From Cyanobacteriota bacterium (lineage in GTDB: Bacteria > Cyanobacteriota > Cyanobacteriia > PCC-6307 > Cyanobiaceae): a stretch of 7,715 bases of DNA. Below are positions 5,504-7,715 of this stretch, piece after piece. Made by a program: the position numbers and the translations under genes. The notes under the pieces are model-generated. The model was not told the DNA's origin, made no database searches, and saw only the letters and a list, made by a program, of their open reading frames with translations. Every line of letters starts with the position of its first letter. The first letter of the stretch is position 1. Where the stretch lies: positions 1-7,715 of the forward strand of contig CANHSW010000096.1 of the NCBI GenBank assembly GCA_947463165.1, given 5' to 3'.

Positions 5504-6828
5504 ACGGCCAAGACGAACCAGCAGCTGGGAAACCACCGCGGCACCAGGGGCTTGGTACGGCAAGTTTGGATAGCCAGGGCTGGCTGAGCAAGTCAAAGCT
5601 CCCGGAGTTGCTGAGGCGCCATCAACGCACCAGCTTCCTGATCGCTTCTGGTTTGAGCACAGCGGGCTCCTTTGCCAGCATCACCGCCAAGGGCTGGATC
5701 CTGATGGAGCGCAGCGGCAATCCACTGCTGCTGGCCCTGCACTTCGCCCTGCTGGCGATGCCCAGCCTGCTGGTGAGTGGCCCGGCCGGCGTGGCCACCG
5801 ACCGCCATGGGGCGGCCCGGGTGCTGGTGCTGTCCCAGTGGGGGCTGTTTACCGCCGCCCTGCTGGGGGCGGTGGCTATTCCACTCACCAGCGGCTCACT
5901 GCAGCTGGCGCTGCTGCTGACCAGCACCCTGTTGTTGGGGATTGCCAGCGCCTACGAACTGACTGCCCGCAACAAGTACTGCGCCCTGATGGTGGATAAG
6001 CCAGAACAGCTGGCGCCCTATCTCACCAAGTTCTCGGTGGTGTTCAACCTGGGCAAGCTGGTGGGACCGCCCCTGGGGGGTTGGCTGGTGGCCGTGGCCG
6101 GTGCCGGCGCGGCGCTGACCATCGATGCCTTCACCTTCCTGCTGCCGATCGCCACGGTGCTGTGGCTGCTGAAGCCCCGGGGCGATCTGGATATCCGCAG
6201 CGCACCGGGCAGCGAAGCCAATTTGGCCACTGCCTGGCGGGATGCCGGTGGCGTTTTACGCCATGTGCTGCGCTACTGCGCCATGGCCTGTCTGCTGTGT
6301 TTCTTCCACCCCGGCCTGGCCCCGATGATGGCCAAGCAGGTACTAGGTCCGTCACCCCAATCCCTGGGCCTGTTCACCAGCGTGCTGGCCGCCGGCAGCA
6401 TCTGCGGCGGCCTACTGCTGCAACGCAACAGCACTTGGCTCAGTCAGCGACCAGGGCTGCTGCTCGGCAGCTGCACCGCATTGGCGGGGGCAGCCCAGCT
6501 AGCGATGGCGATCTGGGGCCTGCGGGGATCTGTGGGCATTGGCCTGGCCAGCACCTTTGTGATCGGTGCCGGCACCGCCGCCCTGCTGGCGGGAGTGAAT
6601 CTGATCAGCCAGGTGGGATCGCCGATGGCGATCAGGGGCCGCATGGCTGGCCTCGGCCAGATCGCCTTTCTCGGCGGCGGCGGCGCCAGCGGCATCCTGG
6701 CCGCCTTGATCAGCATTCGGGCCGGCCTGGCGGCCAGCTTTGGCCTGCTGGGGGCGGCGGCGCTAGCCCTGGGGCTTCTGGAACTGGTCCAACGCCGACA
6801 GCTGCGACTGGTGCTCAGATCAACTTGA
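5500..6828 (+). CDS. MFS transporter, possible efflux pump
   Basis: This is a major facilitator superfamily inner-membrane transporter of 442 residues with about twelve hydrophobic segments. The first ~40 residues are polar and cytoplasmic. The loop between helices 2 and 3 carries the MFS signature [13 protein letters not shown] (97-109; D101 and R107 are the key residues). [12 protein letters not shown] (186-197) resembles the glycine/proline-rich helix-5 motif of antiporter-type members. A second-half loop [10 protein letters not shown] (378-387) echoes the first. The pattern resembles the MFS_3 (EntS-like) exporter group, but no substrate can be read from the sequence. The start is GTG at 5500 in a GTGA overlap with the rimO stop. 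There is no Shine-Dalgarno site, so it is probably translated by coupling from rimO mRNA. Its 3' end overlaps the 3' end of petL by 14 bases on the opposite strand. Confidence 0.88.
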   Translation: MNGQDEPAAGKPPRHQGLGTASLDSQGWLSKSKLPELLRRHQRTSFLIASGLSTAGSFASITAKGWILMERSGNPLLLALHFALLAMPSLLVSGPAGVATDRHGAARVLVLSQWGLFTAALLGAVAIPLTSGSLQLALLLTSTLLLGIASAYELTARNKYCALMVDKPEQLAPYLTKFSVVFNLGKLVGPPLGGWLVAVAGAGAALTIDAFTFLLPIATVLWLLKPRGDLDIRSAPGSEANLATAWRDAGGVLRHVLRYCAMACLLCFFHPGLAPMMAKQVLGPSPQSLGLFTSVLAAGSICGGLLLQRNSTWLSQRPGLLLGSCTALAGAAQLAMAIWGLRGSVGIGLASTFVIGAGTAALLAGVNLISQVGSPMAIRGRMAGLGQIAFLGGGGASGILAALISIRAGLAASFGLLGAAALALGLLELVQRRQLRLVLRST

Positions 6829-6907
6829 TGCCGCGCAGCACAAAGGAAAGGGCAATGGCTGCTACCAGTCCGCCAGCCACCAGAGCCAGATAGATCGCCG
6901 GTCCCAT
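6815..6907 (-). CDS. petL: Cytochrome b6f complex subunit 6 (PetL)
   Basis: This 30-codon gene is too short for usual ORF cut-offs. The peptide starts MGPAIYLALVAGG and ends LRGIKLI, with one membrane helix at about residues 4-24 and a positively charged end (R25, K28). PetL of the b6f complex is about 30 residues, a single helix, and in cyanobacteria typically ends in (K/R)xxKLI after an alanine/glycine-rich helix, as seen here. It lies at the edge of the b6f dimer in the thylakoid membrane and helps stabilise it. The start is the ATG at 6907; AGGTG at 6911-6915 lies just upstream at short spacing. A good extended -10 box is located about 25 bases upstream. The last 14 bases overlap the convergent MFS gene. 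The identification rests on length, topology and C-terminus from memory; another small thylakoid subunit is less likely. Confidence 0.82.
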   Translation of the reverse strand: MGPAIYLALVAGGLVAAIALSFVLRGIKLI

Positions 6908-6931
6908 GGGCACCTGTTTGATGTTGTGCCT

Positions 6932-6940
6932 ATTACAGCA
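6932..6940 (-). promoter_or_regulatory. Extended -10 promoter box for petL
   Basis: On the minus strand the bases read TGC-TGTAAT. This is a TGn extension plus a hexamer matching TATAAT at five of six positions. The -35 region is weak (TGGTGA with an 18-base spacer). A start about 7 bases downstream, near 6925, would give a 17-base leader to the petL ATG that contains CAGGTG. Confidence 0.5.
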
Positions 6941-6949
6941 GAGTCCCCG

Positions 6950-6963
6950 GCTGGTTCACCAGC
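6950..6963. promoter_or_regulatory. Operator-like palindrome between petL and radical SAM gene
   Basis: GCTGGT-TC-ACCAGC is a perfect 6-bp inverted repeat with a 2-base centre. It lies over the -35 region of the petL promoter and 27 bases before the radical SAM start. The position in the divergent promoter region suggests a regulator site. I recognise no matching regulator. A hairpin in an RNA leader is the alternative. Confidence 0.35.
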
Positions 6964-6990
6964 TCTGAAAACCTGCCTAGGCTGGGCGCC

Positions 6991-7715
6991 ATGCGCACCC
7001 TCTTCGTCTATCCCGAATTTCCCAAGACCTTCTGGAGCTACGAGAAGATCTTGGAACTCGTGAACCGCAAGGTCCTGCTGCCTCCGCTCGGCATGGTGAC
7101 CGTGGCGGCCCTGCTGCCGCAGCACTGGCCGATGAAGTTGGTCGATCGCAATGTGCGCGAGGTGAGCGAAGCCGAGTGGGACTGGGCTGAGCTGGTGGTG
7201 ATCTCCGGGATGATCGTGCAGAAGCGCGACATGGCCGCCCAGATCGCCAAAGCCAAGGCCCGGGGGCTGCCCGTGGCCGTGGGCGGACCATTTGCCAGTT
7301 CCACGCCGGAGGCGCCCGAACTCGATCTAGCCGATTACAAGGTGCTAGACGAGGGCGAAATCACCCTGCCCCAGTTTGTCGAGGCGATCGAGCGGGGCGA
7401 GCCGGCGGGCCGCTTCAGTGCCAATGGCGAGAAACCGGACGTTACCTCCACGCCCATACCCCGCTTTGATCTACTGCAGCTCGATGCCTACGATTCGATG
7501 AGCGTGCAGTTTTCGCGAGGCTGCCCGTTTCAATGCGAATTCTGCGACATTATCGTGCTCTACGGGCGCAAACCCCGCACCAAAACCCCAGAGCAGCTAA
7601 TCGCAGAGTTGCAATCTCTCTACGACCTGGGTTGGCGCCGCTCCATCTTTTTGGTGGATGACAACTTCATCGGTAACAAGCGCAACGCCAAGTTGCTGCT
7701 GCCGGCGTTAAAGGA
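6991..7715 (+). CDS. B12-binding-domain radical SAM protein, N-terminal part
   Basis: The gene runs off the right edge after 241 codons. The N-terminal ~150 residues resemble a cobalamin-binding Rossmann domain: MRTLFVYPEFPKTFWS, then KVLLPPLGMVTVAALLP (27-43), LVDRNV (50-55), VAVGGPF (95-101) and LDEGE (119-123). The radical SAM core follows with SRGCPFQCEFCDI (175-187); C178, C182 and C185 hold the [4Fe-4S] cluster that cleaves S-adenosylmethionine. The strand FLVDDNFIGN (220-229) is typical of this group. The whole pattern fits the cyanobacterial B12-binding radical SAM proteins with a C-terminal DUF4070 domain, which is not visible here. Hopanoid C-2 methylase HpnP shares this N-terminal style, but the evidence does not reach that far and the substrate is unknown. 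The start is the ATG at 6991. No strong Shine-Dalgarno site or promoter was found, and petL is divergent. Confidence 0.88.
   Translation, partial: MRTLFVYPEFPKTFWSYEKILELVNRKVLLPPLGMVTVAALLPQHWPMKLVDRNVREVSEAEWDWAELVVISGMIVQKRDMAAQIAKAKARGLPVAVGGPFASSTPEAPELDLADYKVLDEGEITLPQFVEAIERGEPAGRFSANGEKPDVTSTPIPRFDLLQLDAYDSMSVQFSRGCPFQCEFCDIIVLYGRKPRTKTPEQLIAELQSLYDLGWRRSIFLVDDNFIGNKRNAKLLLPALK

Noticed and set aside
6081..6893. A 270-codon plus-strand frame overlapping the MFS gene and petL
   Set aside because: It is an out-of-frame shadow with Arg/Gly/Pro/His-rich composition; the MFS frame has membrane segments and the DRxGxxR motif.
6991..7715. Calling the radical SAM gene hpnP
   Set aside because: The N-terminal half shares general features with several B12-binding radical SAM families, and the distinguishing C-terminal part is outside the window.

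Overview
The window reads as ordinary chromosome from a GC-rich unicellular picocyanobacterium of the Synechococcus/Cyanobium group. The evidence is a lumenal photosystem II protein (PsbU), a cytochrome b6f small subunit (PetL), a cyanobacterial-type VKOR-thioredoxin fusion, one complete HIP1 octamer (GCGATCGC), high GC in every gene and short gene spacing. PsbU is generally missing from Prochlorococcus, which points to Synechococcus/Cyanobium. The species cannot be named from this sequence alone.

Layout from left to right: the 3' end of a membrane-protein gene (1-348, +) with a strong hairpin over its stop codon; psbU (517-894, +); a 375-base gene-free stretch holding a nested inverted-repeat structure, two terminator-like hairpins and a three-copy 17-base repeat; nadB (1270-2961, +); a short convergent spacer with a three-copy 16-base repeat; the VKOR-thioredoxin gene (4001-3024, -); divergently, rimO (about 4013-5503, +) overlapped by four bases by an MFS transporter gene (5500-6828, +); a 30-codon petL gene (6907-6815, -) whose end overlaps the MFS end; and a radical SAM gene (from 6991, +) cut by the right edge.

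The genes are mostly housekeeping and do not form one pathway. PsbU, PetL and the VKOR fusion all serve the thylakoid: water oxidation, electron transfer and lumenal disulfide formation. NadB begins NAD synthesis. RimO modifies ribosomal protein uS12 and is probably co-expressed with the MFS transporter. I saw no defence system, CRISPR array, prophage, transposase, tRNA or rRNA.

The points most worth a second look are non-coding or small: the unlisted petL gene with a good extended -10 promoter, the nested RNA-like fold behind psbU, a terminator that could end a small RNA in front of nadB, short tandem repeats of 15-24 bases at four successive gene boundaries, and the conflict between the divergent VKOR and rimO starts. 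I found no convincing new multi-gene system.
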